Assembly (NCBI RefSeq): GCF_051842935.1
Contig: NZ_JBPXRR010000001.1
Location: 1,922,001 to 1,986,000, forward strand
DNA from: Pseudalkalibacillus sp051842935
GTDB lineage: Bacteria > Bacillota > Bacilli > Bacillales > Fictibacillaceae
Reading direction: 5' to 3'
Length of the DNA stretch: 64,000 nt
The translations under genes were made by a program, and so were the position numbers. Positions within the stretch are counted from its first letter, which is position 1, and every line of letters starts with the position of its first letter. The notes beneath the pieces are model-generated. The model saw only the letters and a list, made by a program, of their open reading frames with translations, ran no database searches and was not told the origin of the DNA. Shown here one piece after another: positions 41,161 through 49,222 of this stretch.

Positions 41161-41191
41161 ACCCACCGCCTAGAGGACGGTGGGTTTTTTA
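41161..41191. terminator. Bidirectional terminator between rsfA and tcdA
   Basis: ACCCACCG / CGGTGGGT stem followed by a T run on the + strand, between converging genes. Confidence 0.9.
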
Positions 41192-41193
41192 CG

Positions 41194-41961
41194 TTATCGG
41201 ATACGATTGATGGTGATATCGTTCTTTTCAATGATCTTATTGATGACATGTCCAGCCATAATCAAGCCGGATACTGATGGAACGAATGCGTTGGAAGATG
41301 GCGGCATTTTCGCCTTACGGATCTTCGCATTTTCATCCGGGACGATTTCTTTACGGATTTCTTCTCGGATTTGGATCGGCTTTTCATCAGAAAAGACGAC
41401 GTTGATCCCTTTGTGGATGCCCTCTTTGCGAAGTCTCGTACGGATGACTTTTGCAATTGGGTCATAACTGGTTTTTGAGATATCTTCGATTCTCAACCGG
41501 GTAGGATCCATTTTGTTCGCTACCCCCATGCTGGAGATCATCGGAATCTCTCTTCTGAGACACTCTTTCATCAAGTGGATCTTGTACTCGATCGTATCAG
41601 AAGCATCGACAACGAAGTCTAGAGGATAACTGAAAAATTGTTCGTACGTCTCTTCCGTATAGAACATTTTCAATGCTTCCACTTTACAGTCTGGATTGAT
41701 ATCTGCGATGCGTTCTTTCATCAGATCGACCTTAGGTTGTCCGACTGTGGATACCAATGCATGGATTTGACGGTTGACGTTCGTGATATCGACATCATCT
41801 TTATCCACCAGGATCAAGGTTCCGACACCTGAACGTGCCAACGCTTCAGCAGCGAAAGAACCAACACCGCCGATCCCTAGAACGGCAACAGTCGCTCCTT
41901 TCAAAACCTCGAGCCCGTCTTTTCCTATCGCTAATTCATTTCTTGAGAATTGATGTAACAT
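41194..41961 (-). CDS. tcdA: tRNA threonylcarbamoyladenosine dehydratase (TcdA/YrvM)
   Basis: ThiF/E1-like adenylating enzyme, 255 aa. It cyclises t6A37 in tRNA to ct6A. The nucleotide-binding loop is VAVLGIGGVGSFAAEALARSG, then the acid DKDDVDITNVNRQIHALV. DFVVDASDTIEYK and the basic C-terminal region follow the family. The ATG at 41961 has AAGGAG upstream. The 6S RNA gene lies upstream, as bsrA lies beside yrvM in B. subtilis. Confidence 0.93.
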   Translation of the reverse strand: MLHQFSRNELAIGKDGLEVLKGATVAVLGIGGVGSFAAEALARSGVGTLILVDKDDVDITNVNRQIHALVSTVGQPKVDLMKERIADINPDCKVEALKMFYTEETYEQFFSYPLDFVVDASDTIEYKIHLMKECLRREIPMISSMGVANKMDPTRLRIEDISKTSYDPIAKVIRTRLRKEGIHKGINVVFSDEKPIQIREEIRKEIVPDENAKIRKAKMPPSSNAFVPSVSGLIMAGHVINKIIEKNDITINRIR

Positions 41962-42048
41962 CTATATACTCCTTCCGTGCTCTTGTTGCAAACCAATATC
42001 CATAATAGCATATATGAAACGGAAGAATGAATGCAACTTGAACATAAG

Positions 42049-42079
42049 AAAAACAACCAGGTTTCCCTAGTTGTTTTTG
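42049..42079 (-). terminator. 6S RNA terminator
   Basis: AAAAACAAC / GTTGTTTTT stem with a 12-nt loop, after the end of the 6S RNA on the - strand. Confidence 0.75.
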
Positions 42080-42087
42080 TGTAATTC

Positions 42088-42284
42088 TTGGAAAGAGTCC
42101 CATATGTGCCGTCCTCTTGTTCCTCAGTGTTGAACCTGCCTGTAAAACGTGGGTGCCTTGTTATCACCATTATGCGTCCTTTCACTGAAGGCTTGCACGC
42201 CGGTCATAAACTCAGACTCCCATATTGAATGTGTTGGCTCAAACGTTCGGCAGAAACGTACACCTCAGGACTCTTTGTTATTGT
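42088..42284 (-). ncRNA. ssrS: 6S RNA (bsrA/ssrS type)
   Basis: RNA of about 195 nt. Its ends pair perfectly: AAAGAGTCC on one side and GGACTCTTT on the other (42276-42268 with 42100-42092). Inner segments CTGAGGTGTACG and GTGTTGAACC..CAGG resemble B. subtilis 6S-1, and the centre is an open bubble as required to mimic a promoter. It has its own promoter and no ORF of value. Position between aspS and tcdA (yrvM) is that of B. subtilis bsrA. It binds housekeeping RNA polymerase. Confidence 0.88.
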
Positions 42285-42290
42285 AGTTAT

Positions 42291-42319
42291 AGAATAGCAT
42301 AAGGATTTTGAGTTTTCAA
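42291..42319 (-). promoter_or_regulatory. 6S RNA promoter
   Basis: TTGAAA (42319-42314), 17-bp spacer, TATTCT (42296-42291), placing the start near 42284. Confidence 0.7.
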
Positions 42320-42394
42320 TCTATTTGTCAGTGTATTCTCAAAAATCAGACTTCTATACCAAGTTATGTAATGAATTGAAATAGACCTTGACAC

Positions 42395-42547
42395 TGTAGG
42401 GTGGACGGAACCTTAGCTGCCACAACCGTTCACAATTTTAAACCTGATTTTATGCGGTTTATTCGAATTGTGACTAAAGTAAGAAAAACATGCCTGAACA
42501 AAGATGCAAGACATGGTCATGAGTGCATGATTCTTTGATTTTTTTAA
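42395..42547 (+). ncRNA. Orphan structured element with terminator, candidate small RNA
   Basis: No ORF of use. Three hairpins in order: GGTGG / CCAC near 42400-42424; TCACAATT (42430-42437) / AATTGTGA (42466-42473) with inner AAACC / GGTTT pairing; and CAAAGA-TGCA-CATG / CATG-TGCA-TCTTTG (42499-42537) followed by ATTTTTTT. The T run is on the + strand, yet both neighbours are on the - strand. No convincing promoter was found, so expression is unproven. Confidence 0.45.
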
Positions 42548-42552
42548 CGCTC

Positions 42553-42598
42553 CTAACGTCCCCAATTATCCGTTTTTTCTCATTATCGAGGACGCTAG
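42553..42598. repeat. Inverted repeat upstream of the aspS terminator
   Basis: CTAACGTCC (42553-42561) pairs with GGACGCTAG (42590-42598), one mismatch, 28-nt loop. Purpose unknown; it lies in the 320-bp gene-free stretch between aspS and 6S RNA. Confidence 0.5.
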
Positions 42599-42646
42599 AA
42601 CACTTTTCTTCTCCCTTAAGAATAAGGCCTATTTACACCTTATAAA

Positions 42647-42674
42647 AAACCGCCCTCCACAAGGAAGGGCGGTC
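42647..42674 (-). terminator. hisS-aspS terminator
   Basis: ACCGCCCT / AGGGCGGT stem with a short loop, followed on the - strand by a T run. Confidence 0.9.
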
Positions 42675-42681
42675 TCGACTC

Positions 42682-44466
42682 TTAAGATTCGTTTGTTACT
42701 TTATCCTTTTTCACATTCAAGTGTAGGTCATCCAATTGTTGTGGGCTGACTTCACTTGGGGCATTCGTCAACAGACAGCTTGCGCTCGCTGTTTTCGGGA
42801 ATGCAATCGTATCACGAAGGTTCGAACGACCCGCAATCAACATAACGAGACGGTCTAATCCAAGTGCAATACCACCGTGTGGAGGCGTTCCATATTCGAA
42901 TGCATCCATCAAGAAACCAAAGTCTTCATGCGCTTGTTCTAGTGTAAATCCGAGCGCCTTGAACATGCGTTCTTGGATTTCTTTTTGATAGATACGCTGA
43001 GATCCTCCACCGATTTCATAACCGTTCAAGACGAGGTCATACGCTTGAGCACGCACATTGACTGGGTCCGTCTCCAGCATATCCAAGTCTTCTCTCTTCG
43101 GCATTGTGAATGGATGGTGAGCTGCTACGTAACGATTCGCATCTTCATCAAACTCAAGCAATGGGAAGTCGACGACCCAAAGGAAATTGAACTTTTCTTT
43201 GTCGATCAGCTCGAGTTCTTTACCAAGCTTCAAACGCAATGCTCCAAGACTTTCTGCGACCACCTTCGGTTTGTCTGCCACAAACAAGAGCAAATCGCCT
43301 ACTTCTGCTCCGAACGCTTCCATCAACTGTTTCTGCTTATCTTCATCAAAGAACTTTGAAATGGGTCCTTTTAGGCCTTCTGCTTCTACTTTCATCCAGG
43401 CAAGACCTTTTGCGCCGTAAACTTTTACAAACTCAGTCAGTTGATCGATGTCTTTACGGGAGTATTGATCTGCTTTCCCGCTAACATTGATCCCCTTCAC
43501 GAGTCCACCTGACTCCACAGTAGATGCGAATACTTTGAAGTCTGAGTCCTTGACGAGATCCGAAACGTTGACGAGTTCCATTCCAAAGCGCGTATCCGGC
43601 TTATCAGATCCGTAACGGTCCATCGCTTCTGCATATGTCATACGTGGAATCGGCGTCTGTATCGTAACACCTTTCGTTTCTTGTAAAACTTGTGTCATCA
43701 TCTTTTCCGTCATTTCAAACAACTCTTCTTGCTCCATGAAGGATGTCTCGATATCGACTTGTGTGAATTCCGGTTGACGGTCTGCACGAAGGTCTTCGTC
43801 ACGGAAGCAACGAACGATTTGATAATACCGCTCGAATCCAGAAACCATCAGTAACTGCTTGAAGATTTGTGGAGATTGCGGCAAGGCATAAAAGTGGCCT
43901 GGATGCACCCGACTAGGAACGAGGTAGTCACGCGCTCCTTCCGGTGTGCTCTTCGTCAACATTGGCGTCTCCATTTCGAGGAATTCATAACCCTCTAGGA
44001 AATCACGGATTTGCTTCGTTACCTTGCTTCTCATTTTGAGCGTTTCCTGCATGATCGGACGGCGAAGGTCCATATATCGATACTTCAGTCGAATATCCTC
44101 GCTGATCTCCTCTTTATCTGAAATGGTAAAAGGAGGTGTTTTCGCTGCGTTGATGATTTCAACTTGCTCAGCTTTGATTTCAATGTGACCCGTAGTCATC
44201 TTTTCATTAACGGTCCCAGCATCCCGCGCGACAACTGTTCCTTTGATGTCCATCACATATTCGTTACGCACTTTGTCTGCAATTTCAGCTGCTTCCTTGG
44301 AGACTTCAGGATTCACAACGACCTGTACGATTCCGGAACGGTCTCTTAAGTCGATGAAAATAAGTCCTCCTAGGTCTCTTCGCTTTTGAACCCAACCTTT
44401 CAGTTGAACAGTAGAACCGATGTCTTCTTTTGTAATTCTGCCGCAATGATGTGTTCTTCCAATCAT
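42682..44466 (-). CDS. aspS: Aspartate--tRNA ligase
   Basis: AspRS, 594 aa, bacterial type. N-terminal OB anticodon domain (GWVQKRRDLGGLIFIDLRDRSG), class II core with motif 2 FRDEDLRADRQPEFTQ and motif 3 GIALGLDRLVML, and the bacterial GAD insert. Its ATG overlaps the hisS stop (ATGA), so it is co-translated with hisS. Controlled by the T-box ahead of hisS. Confidence 0.97.
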   Translation of the reverse strand: MIGRTHHCGRITKEDIGSTVQLKGWVQKRRDLGGLIFIDLRDRSGIVQVVVNPEVSKEAAEIADKVRNEYVMDIKGTVVARDAGTVNEKMTTGHIEIKAEQVEIINAAKTPPFTISDKEEISEDIRLKYRYMDLRRPIMQETLKMRSKVTKQIRDFLEGYEFLEMETPMLTKSTPEGARDYLVPSRVHPGHFYALPQSPQIFKQLLMVSGFERYYQIVRCFRDEDLRADRQPEFTQVDIETSFMEQEELFEMTEKMMTQVLQETKGVTIQTPIPRMTYAEAMDRYGSDKPDTRFGMELVNVSDLVKDSDFKVFASTVESGGLVKGINVSGKADQYSRKDIDQLTEFVKVYGAKGLAWMKVEAEGLKGPISKFFDEDKQKQLMEAFGAEVGDLLLFVADKPKVVAESLGALRLKLGKELELIDKEKFNFLWVVDFPLLEFDEDANRYVAAHHPFTMPKREDLDMLETDPVNVRAQAYDLVLNGYEIGGGSQRIYQKEIQERMFKALGFTLEQAHEDFGFLMDAFEYGTPPHGGIALGLDRLVMLIAGRSNLRDTIAFPKTASASCLLTNAPSEVSPQQLDDLHLNVKKDKVTNES

Positions 44467-45749
44467 GATTGTGCTCCTCCTTCAAGCTGTTTCAGTATAT
44501 AGTCTTCTGCTTCACTAATGGAGACTTCAACTTGTTCTCCCGTACTCATATCCTTGATGTTGATCACGTCTTTTTCAAGCTCATCTTCTCCCAGCACGAG
44601 TACGTATTTGGCATTCAAACGATCTGCCGCTTTAAATTGAGCTTTCATTTTCTTATCCTGGTAATCACGGTCTGCTGTGAGACCCGCTTGACGCAGCGCA
44701 TTCAGAATGGACATGCTTCGTTTCTTCGGCCCGTCACCAAGAGAAACGATATAGCAATCGACGCCTTTATCAACTGGAAGGTCGATTTGTTCCGCTTCGA
44801 GTGCTACAAGGAAACGCTCCAGACTCATCGCAAAACCGATTCCAGGTGTTTCAGGTCCACCGATTTCTTCGACAAGACCGTTGTATCGGCCCCCACCACT
44901 CAGTGTTGTGATGGCTCCAAAACCAGGTGCTTCACTCATGATTTCGAATGCCGTGTGATTGTAGTAATCCAATCCTCTGACGAGTGTAGGATCTACTACG
45001 TAAGGGACATCCAGTTCCTCTAGATAAGCTTTCACCTGTTCAAAGTACGCTCTCGAAGAATCGTTCAAGTAGTCTAAAATGGACGGTGCTGATTCCATTT
45101 TCGGGTGATTGCGATCTTTCTTACAATCAAGGATTCTGAGTGGATTCGTATCGATCCGACTCTGACAATCCTCACAAAGTTCGTTGATGACCGGCTTGAA
45201 GTGTGAAACAAGCGCTTCTCGGTGTGCGATCCGACTCTCCGTATCACCAAGTGAGTTGATGATCAGCTTCAAATGTTTCAATCCAAGCTCTTGATAAAGC
45301 TCCATCGCAAGTGCCATCACTTCAGCATCAATCGCTGGATCATTACTTCCAAGCGCCTCGATTCCGAACTGGACAAATTGTCTCGTACGACCCTTTTGTG
45401 GACGTTCATAACGGAACATCGGGCCGATATAATAAAGCTTCGTCGGCTGCTGTGGATCTCCGAACATTTTGTTCTGGACGAAAGATCGGACGACTGACGC
45501 CGTTCCCTCTGGACGAAGCGTCAAGCTACGGTCGCCGCGATCCTTGAATGTGTACATTTCTTTTTGGACGATATCAGTCGAATCACCGACACCCCGTTGG
45601 AAAAGTTCTGTATACTCGAAAATCGGTGTTCGAATTTCGTGGTAATTATATTTACGACAAAGCTCTTTCGCTTTTTCTTCGATCAACTGCCATTTCTCAA
45701 CTTCCCCCGGTAAAATATCCTGGGTTCCTCTAGGAATTTGAAAGCTCAT
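44463..45749 (-). CDS. hisS: Histidine--tRNA ligase
   Basis: HisRS, 428 aa. Motif 2 region FRYERPQKGRTRQFVQFGIE, His-specific LVRGLDYYNHTAFE and SGGGRYNGLVEE are present; the anticodon domain is C-terminal. The ATG at 45749 has AGGAG 9 nt upstream. First gene of hisS-aspS, preceded by a T-box leader at 45950-46241 with a repeat element in between. Confidence 0.97.
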   Translation of the reverse strand: MSFQIPRGTQDILPGEVEKWQLIEEKAKELCRKYNYHEIRTPIFEYTELFQRGVGDSTDIVQKEMYTFKDRGDRSLTLRPEGTASVVRSFVQNKMFGDPQQPTKLYYIGPMFRYERPQKGRTRQFVQFGIEALGSNDPAIDAEVMALAMELYQELGLKHLKLIINSLGDTESRIAHREALVSHFKPVINELCEDCQSRIDTNPLRILDCKKDRNHPKMESAPSILDYLNDSSRAYFEQVKAYLEELDVPYVVDPTLVRGLDYYNHTAFEIMSEAPGFGAITTLSGGGRYNGLVEEIGGPETPGIGFAMSLERFLVALEAEQIDLPVDKGVDCYIVSLGDGPKKRSMSILNALRQAGLTADRDYQDKKMKAQFKAADRLNAKYVLVLGEDELEKDVINIKDMSTGEQVEVSISEAEDYILKQLEGGAQS

Positions 45750-45800
45750 TCCAGTTCACTCCTCTTATTCTTGAAAGATAAATACTGTTTTTGATGATTT

Positions 45801-45907
45801 TGAAATTCACTCCCTTTCCGCGGGCGAACCGCAAGCCTCCTCGTTCGCTTTGCTCACTGTGGGGTCTTGCCTGGCTCGCCATTCCCGCAGGAGTGTCGTG
45901 AATTTCA
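45801..45907. repeat. GC-rich imperfect palindromic intergenic repeat
   Basis: A 107-bp element whose ends are a perfect inverted repeat, TGAAATTCAC (45801-45810) and GTGAATTTCA (45898-45907). The interior has CCGCGGG / CCCGCAG-type and GGCGAAC / GGCTCGCC-type partial pairing. It is far more GC-rich than its surroundings and lies between the T-box terminator and hisS. It resembles short palindromic repeats scattered in Bacillaceae intergenic regions. Confidence 0.7.
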
Positions 45908-45947
45908 TTTTAGATCAACAAAGATAAGTAACAAAAATCCAATAAAA

Positions 45948-46241
45948 AAACTCCCATCCCTTCCTATTCCTTTTGTAAAAGAAATAAAGAAGGGACGAGA
46001 GTTTATTCCCGTGGTGCCACCCTAGTTGAAGTCCAGTGTCATCTGAACCTCCACTCTAGCTGCAGTTAACGCCTGCAAGACGTTTGATCCCTACTGCTCA
46101 CGGTTCGGGATAAAACCTCCAGAGTGTCTTTCGTCCAGCCTCTCTGTAGAAATGCTTTCAGCCTATGGCATTTCCTCTCTCGACAGCAGTTACTGAAGTA
46201 CTTTTCTCCATCAACGGTTTTCGTTCGTTTCATTTGAATTG
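45948..46241 (-). promoter_or_regulatory. T-box leader of hisS-aspS
   Basis: T-box sequence AGGGTGGCACCACGGG (46023-46008), then terminator ACTCTCGTCCCTT / AGGGATGGGAGTTTTTTT. Stem I has an AGTA box, GAGAGAGG and a GAAATGC / GCATTTC distal stem. By alignment with the alaS leader (CGAACGCTG), the specifier region reads CGAAAGACACTC, giving GAC (Asp). CAC (His) overlaps it in GACAC (46128-46124). Confidence 0.9.
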
Positions 46242-46247
46242 ATTACT

Positions 46248-46276
46248 ATCATATGAGCTTTTAAACGCCATGTCAA
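46248..46276 (-). promoter_or_regulatory. hisS promoter
   Basis: TTGACA (46276-46271), 17-bp spacer, TATGAT (46253-46248). Confidence 0.8.
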
Positions 46277-46291
46277 GCACGATTTCAAAAA

Positions 46292-46465
46292 TCAGCGTTG
46301 AATTTGCTGCTTCAATTTTTTTACCGCCTCTAAATTGACCCCGAACTCTTCTGCCAATTCATAATTGGTCATGCTCTGCTCTTTCTCTATGAACTGATGA
46401 AAATCCATACCAAACAAAGCTGTTCCTCTCTGGTTCAGGGCATCTTGCTTTCTACTTTTTCTCAT
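46292..46465 (-). CDS. Small HTH-like protein (yrzK position)
   Basis: A 57-aa protein from the ATG at 46465, with AGGTGG 8 nt upstream. The C-terminal half, MTNYELAEEFGVNLEAVKKLKQQIQR, reads as a helix-turn-helix. The N-terminus is basic. It stands just upstream of the hisS promoter on the same strand, where B. subtilis has the small gene yrzK. Sequence identity with YrzK was not checked. Possible small DNA-binding protein. Confidence 0.6.
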   Translation of the reverse strand: MRKSRKQDALNQRGTALFGMDFHQFIEKEQSMTNYELAEEFGVNLEAVKKLKQQIQR

Positions 46466-46625
46466 TTGCCAAACCACCTATCGATTCTCTTGTTACGTAT
46501 CATTGCCATAAATTCAGATTTTTTTACATCGGTAGAGGTTTTTATTGAATTTTGGAGAACCCCATATAAAGTATTACTCCTCAAGCCGATATAAGGAATA
46601 AAAGGGAAGTTATGGAGGTGTATGG

Positions 46626-48431
46626 ATGAAAAGGTTTTGGTACGGTGTGCTCATGATGCTCTTATTGCTCGGTTCCTTTTCAACCGTCGGAGACAACATC
46701 GTCACTGCAGCAGACCATAAGAAAGCAAAAATCACGGTAAGTACGTTGAATGTCCGCTCTGGACCAGGTCTAGGTCATGCGGTCATCGATCAAGTACATA
46801 AGAACAAGGAATATCCGATCTTGTCTGAAAAAGGCGATTGGCTCCAAATCCAGATTGGTAGCAAAAAAGGATGGATCGCAGGATGGTACGCGAAAAAAAT
46901 CACCACCTCTACCCATACAGGAGGATCGTCTGGAGATGGTAATGCTACTTCTGGCAACGGCACATGGATTTCTTCAAAAGTCGATGCATTGAATGTACGC
47001 TCTGGACCTGACACGTCATTTGCGGTTCTTGGCCAAATCTATCCTCATCAAAAATTTCAGTTGGTTGAAACAAAAGGCTCCTGGACGAAAATCAATTTCA
47101 ACAACTCAACAGCATGGGTCGCATCCTGGTTGATCCAGTCTGCAAGTGCACCAGCCTCGAAAAAAGAAGAAACCACTTCGGGCAGTGGAGGGAAATCAAC
47201 CGTCAATGCAACGAGCTTGAATGTCCGCTCCGGGCCTGGGACGAATCATTCTATTGTTGGTTCACTTCGTAAAGGGGATCAAGTCGAAATCCTCAACATC
47301 CAGAACGGTTGGTATGAAGTCAAGTACGCTCAAGGGAAAGGATGGGTCGCAGGTCGCTATGTAACAAAATCCGAAGAACAAACATCTGAGACACCTACTA
47401 CTCCATCCGCACCTTCTACATCGACCAAGCGTGCGAAAGTGACAGCTTCCATTTTGAATGTAAGAGATCAAGGTTCTCTTCAAGGTAAAATCATCGGGCA
47501 ACTGAAACAAGGAAGTACCGTCAACATTCTGAAGAATGATAGCAATTGGGCATACGTGGAATGGGACCGTTCCAAAGGATGGGTCGCTTCCTGGTTCTTA
47601 GAAGAAATCAAGGAGACCAATACATCGACTCCTGGAAACGATTTATCCAATGAACCATCCATCTCTCTTCTCTATGATGGAACGAATTTACGTAGCGGCC
47701 CTTCGACAAGCTATGCAGTCGTGGATCGCGGGAACAAAGGTGACCAGTTCCCAATCTTGTCCAAGGAAGGCAACTGGTACAAAATCAAGCTCTCAAGAAA
47801 TAAAGAAGCGTATGTAGCCGGATGGATCGTGACAGTAGTGGGAGCATCCACACCAGAAGTGACTCACCCGACTGTCGGAGATCATCTGAAAGGGAAAACG
47901 ATCGTCGTTGACCCTGGTCATGGTGGACACGATGGGGGCGCAGTAGGAACAACGTATGGCACCCTTGAGAAAGTATTGAATTTGAACGTCGCGAAAACGG
48001 TCTCTGCCAAACTGGAGTCGGCTGGAGCGAAGGTCGTCATGACACGTTCAGACAATCAATACATTAGTCTTCCTTATCGCGTCTATTTATCGCATGCACA
48101 TAATGCAGATGCTTTCATCAGCGTGCATTTCAACTCATCCATTTTTCCAAGTGCGAGAGGCATCAACAGCTTCTACTATTCAAAAGGGAAAGACGGTCCG
48201 CTTGCGAGTTCCATGCAGGAGGAGCTTGTCAGACAAACCGGACTCTCCAACCGAGGAATTGCATTTGGTAATTTCCAAGTGCTGCGGACGAACCGTCAAC
48301 CTTCCGTTCTTCTCGAGTTAGGATTTCTCTCAAACTCCCAAGAAGAACATTATATCCGCACGTCTGCCTACATGGAAAAAGCCGGACACGCCATCTACCG
48401 AGGTTTGGCGAAGTATTTCTCAAATAACTGA
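46626..48431 (+). CDS. yrvJ: N-acetylmuramoyl-L-alanine amidase with five SH3b domains (YrvJ-like)
   Basis: Secreted cell-wall hydrolase, 601 aa; ATG 46626 has GGAGGTG upstream. A signal peptide (residues about 1-29) is followed by five bacterial SH3 domains, each marked by xLNVRSGP or a variant (about residues 35-95, 118-175, 190-250, 268-325, 340-400). An Amidase_3 catalytic domain fills about 420-600. Zinc ligands and catalytic residues are seen as DPGHGGHDGG, Glu in TLEKVLNLN, His in ISVHFNSS and Glu in LLELGFLS. SH3b domains bind the wall; the enzyme cuts stem peptides from glycan. Divergent from the hisS side. Confidence 0.94.
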   Translation: MKRFWYGVLMMLLLLGSFSTVGDNIVTAADHKKAKITVSTLNVRSGPGLGHAVIDQVHKNKEYPILSEKGDWLQIQIGSKKGWIAGWYAKKITTSTHTGGSSGDGNATSGNGTWISSKVDALNVRSGPDTSFAVLGQIYPHQKFQLVETKGSWTKINFNNSTAWVASWLIQSASAPASKKEETTSGSGGKSTVNATSLNVRSGPGTNHSIVGSLRKGDQVEILNIQNGWYEVKYAQGKGWVAGRYVTKSEEQTSETPTTPSAPSTSTKRAKVTASILNVRDQGSLQGKIIGQLKQGSTVNILKNDSNWAYVEWDRSKGWVASWFLEEIKETNTSTPGNDLSNEPSISLLYDGTNLRSGPSTSYAVVDRGNKGDQFPILSKEGNWYKIKLSRNKEAYVAGWIVTVVGASTPEVTHPTVGDHLKGKTIVVDPGHGGHDGGAVGTTYGTLEKVLNLNVAKTVSAKLESAGAKVVMTRSDNQYISLPYRVYLSHAHNADAFISVHFNSSIFPSARGINSFYYSKGKDGPLASSMQEELVRQTGLSNRGIAFGNFQVLRTNRQPSVLLELGFLSNSQEEHYIRTSAYMEKAGHAIYRGLAKYFSNN

Positions 48432-48438
48432 TAAAATG

Positions 48439-48464
48439 AAGGAACTTCCAAACGGAAGTTCCTT
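48439..48464 (+). terminator. yrvJ terminator
   Basis: Perfect AAGGAACTTCC / GGAAGTTCCTT stem with AAAC loop followed by TCTTTC. Confidence 0.88.
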
Positions 48465-48468
48465 TCTT

Positions 48469-48720
48469 TCTGTCCTTCATTTGAGTTGTTTTTCAAATTC
48501 GAGGATAGAAAGAACCTGATTCTGTCCTTCATTTTCGGTTTTTCCTATTTTGGAGGATAGAAAGAGCGTGTTTCTATCCTTCATTTTCGCTTTTTCCCAT
48601 TTTGGAGGATAGAAAGAGCCCGATTCTATCCTTCATTTCACGATTTTCCTATTTTGGAGGATAGAAAGCGCTCGTTTCTATCCCTCATTTGCCACTTTTC
48701 CCGTTTTTGAGGACAGAAAC
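48469..48720. repeat. 52-bp tandem repeat array of hairpins
   Basis: GAGGATAG (last copy GAGGACAG) begins at 48501, 48553, 48605, 48657 and 48709, an exact 52-bp period, and a partial unit precedes at 48469. Each unit has GGATAGAAA, a 6-8 nt spacer and TTTCTATCC (or a variant such as TTCTGTCC) and then an AT-rich TTCATTTTCG..TTTTTCC stretch. It fills the gap between yrvJ and dtd; no ORF is seen. Confidence 0.92.
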
Positions 48721-48724
48721 AAAA

Positions 48725-48751
48725 AAACAGCCCTCTGCGAGGACTGTTTTT
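48725..48751 (-). terminator. dtd terminator
   Basis: AACAGTCCTC / GAGGGCTGTT stem, followed on the - strand by a T run, directly after dtd. Confidence 0.8.
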
Positions 48752-48753
48752 GC

Positions 48754-49206
48754 TTATCTTTTCATTTCATCTGTATCAAGAATGAGGGTGACAGGACCGT
48801 CGTTGTGAATCTGGACATCCATCATGGCACCGAACTGTCCGGTTTCCACATGAATGCCTTTTTCATTCAGTAATCCGTTGAACTTCTCATACAGATCTTC
48901 AGCCACATCTGGTTTCGCTGCATTCATGAAGTTCGGTCTTCGTCCCTTTCGGCAATCCCCATATAAGGTGAACTGAGAAACGGATAAAATCCCTCCATCG
49001 ATGTCCAACAATGAATGGTTCATCTTACCGTTTTCATCTTCAAAAATGCGCAGGTTGGGTATTTTATCAGCTAGGAATTGTACGTCCTCCAGGGTATCTT
49101 CATGCGTGACACCGACAAGGAGCACAAGTCCTTTCTCGATTTCACCAACTGTTTGGTCTTTCACAAGCACTTTACCACTTGAGACCCTTTGCACGACTAC
49201 TCGCAT
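48754..49206 (-). CDS. dtd: D-aminoacyl-tRNA deacylase
   Basis: DTD, 150 aa, removes D-amino acids mischarged on tRNA. Signature SVSQFTLYGDCRKGRRPNF at residues about 77-95 and the Gly-cisPro-type NDGPVTLILD near the C-terminus. The ATG at 49206 has GGAGGG upstream. It is 16 bp after relA, as in B. subtilis. Confidence 0.95.
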   Translation of the reverse strand: MRVVVQRVSSGKVLVKDQTVGEIEKGLVLLVGVTHEDTLEDVQFLADKIPNLRIFEDENGKMNHSLLDIDGGILSVSQFTLYGDCRKGRRPNFMNAAKPDVAEDLYEKFNGLLNEKGIHVETGQFGAMMDVQIHNDGPVTLILDTDEMKR

Positions 49207-49222
49207 CAGGTTTTCCCTCCAA

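Noticed and set aside
41931..42185. 84-aa ORF upstream of tcdA on the - strand
   Set aside because: It lies across the 6S RNA and its terminator, has no ribosome site and no protein-like composition.
44469..45023. 184-aa + strand ORF opposite hisS
   Set aside because: Antisense to hisS and rich in Cys, Phe and Ile as expected of a shadow frame.
48469..48720. CRISPR array
   Set aside because: The 52-bp units repeat over nearly their full length, with no unique spacers and no cas genes in the window.
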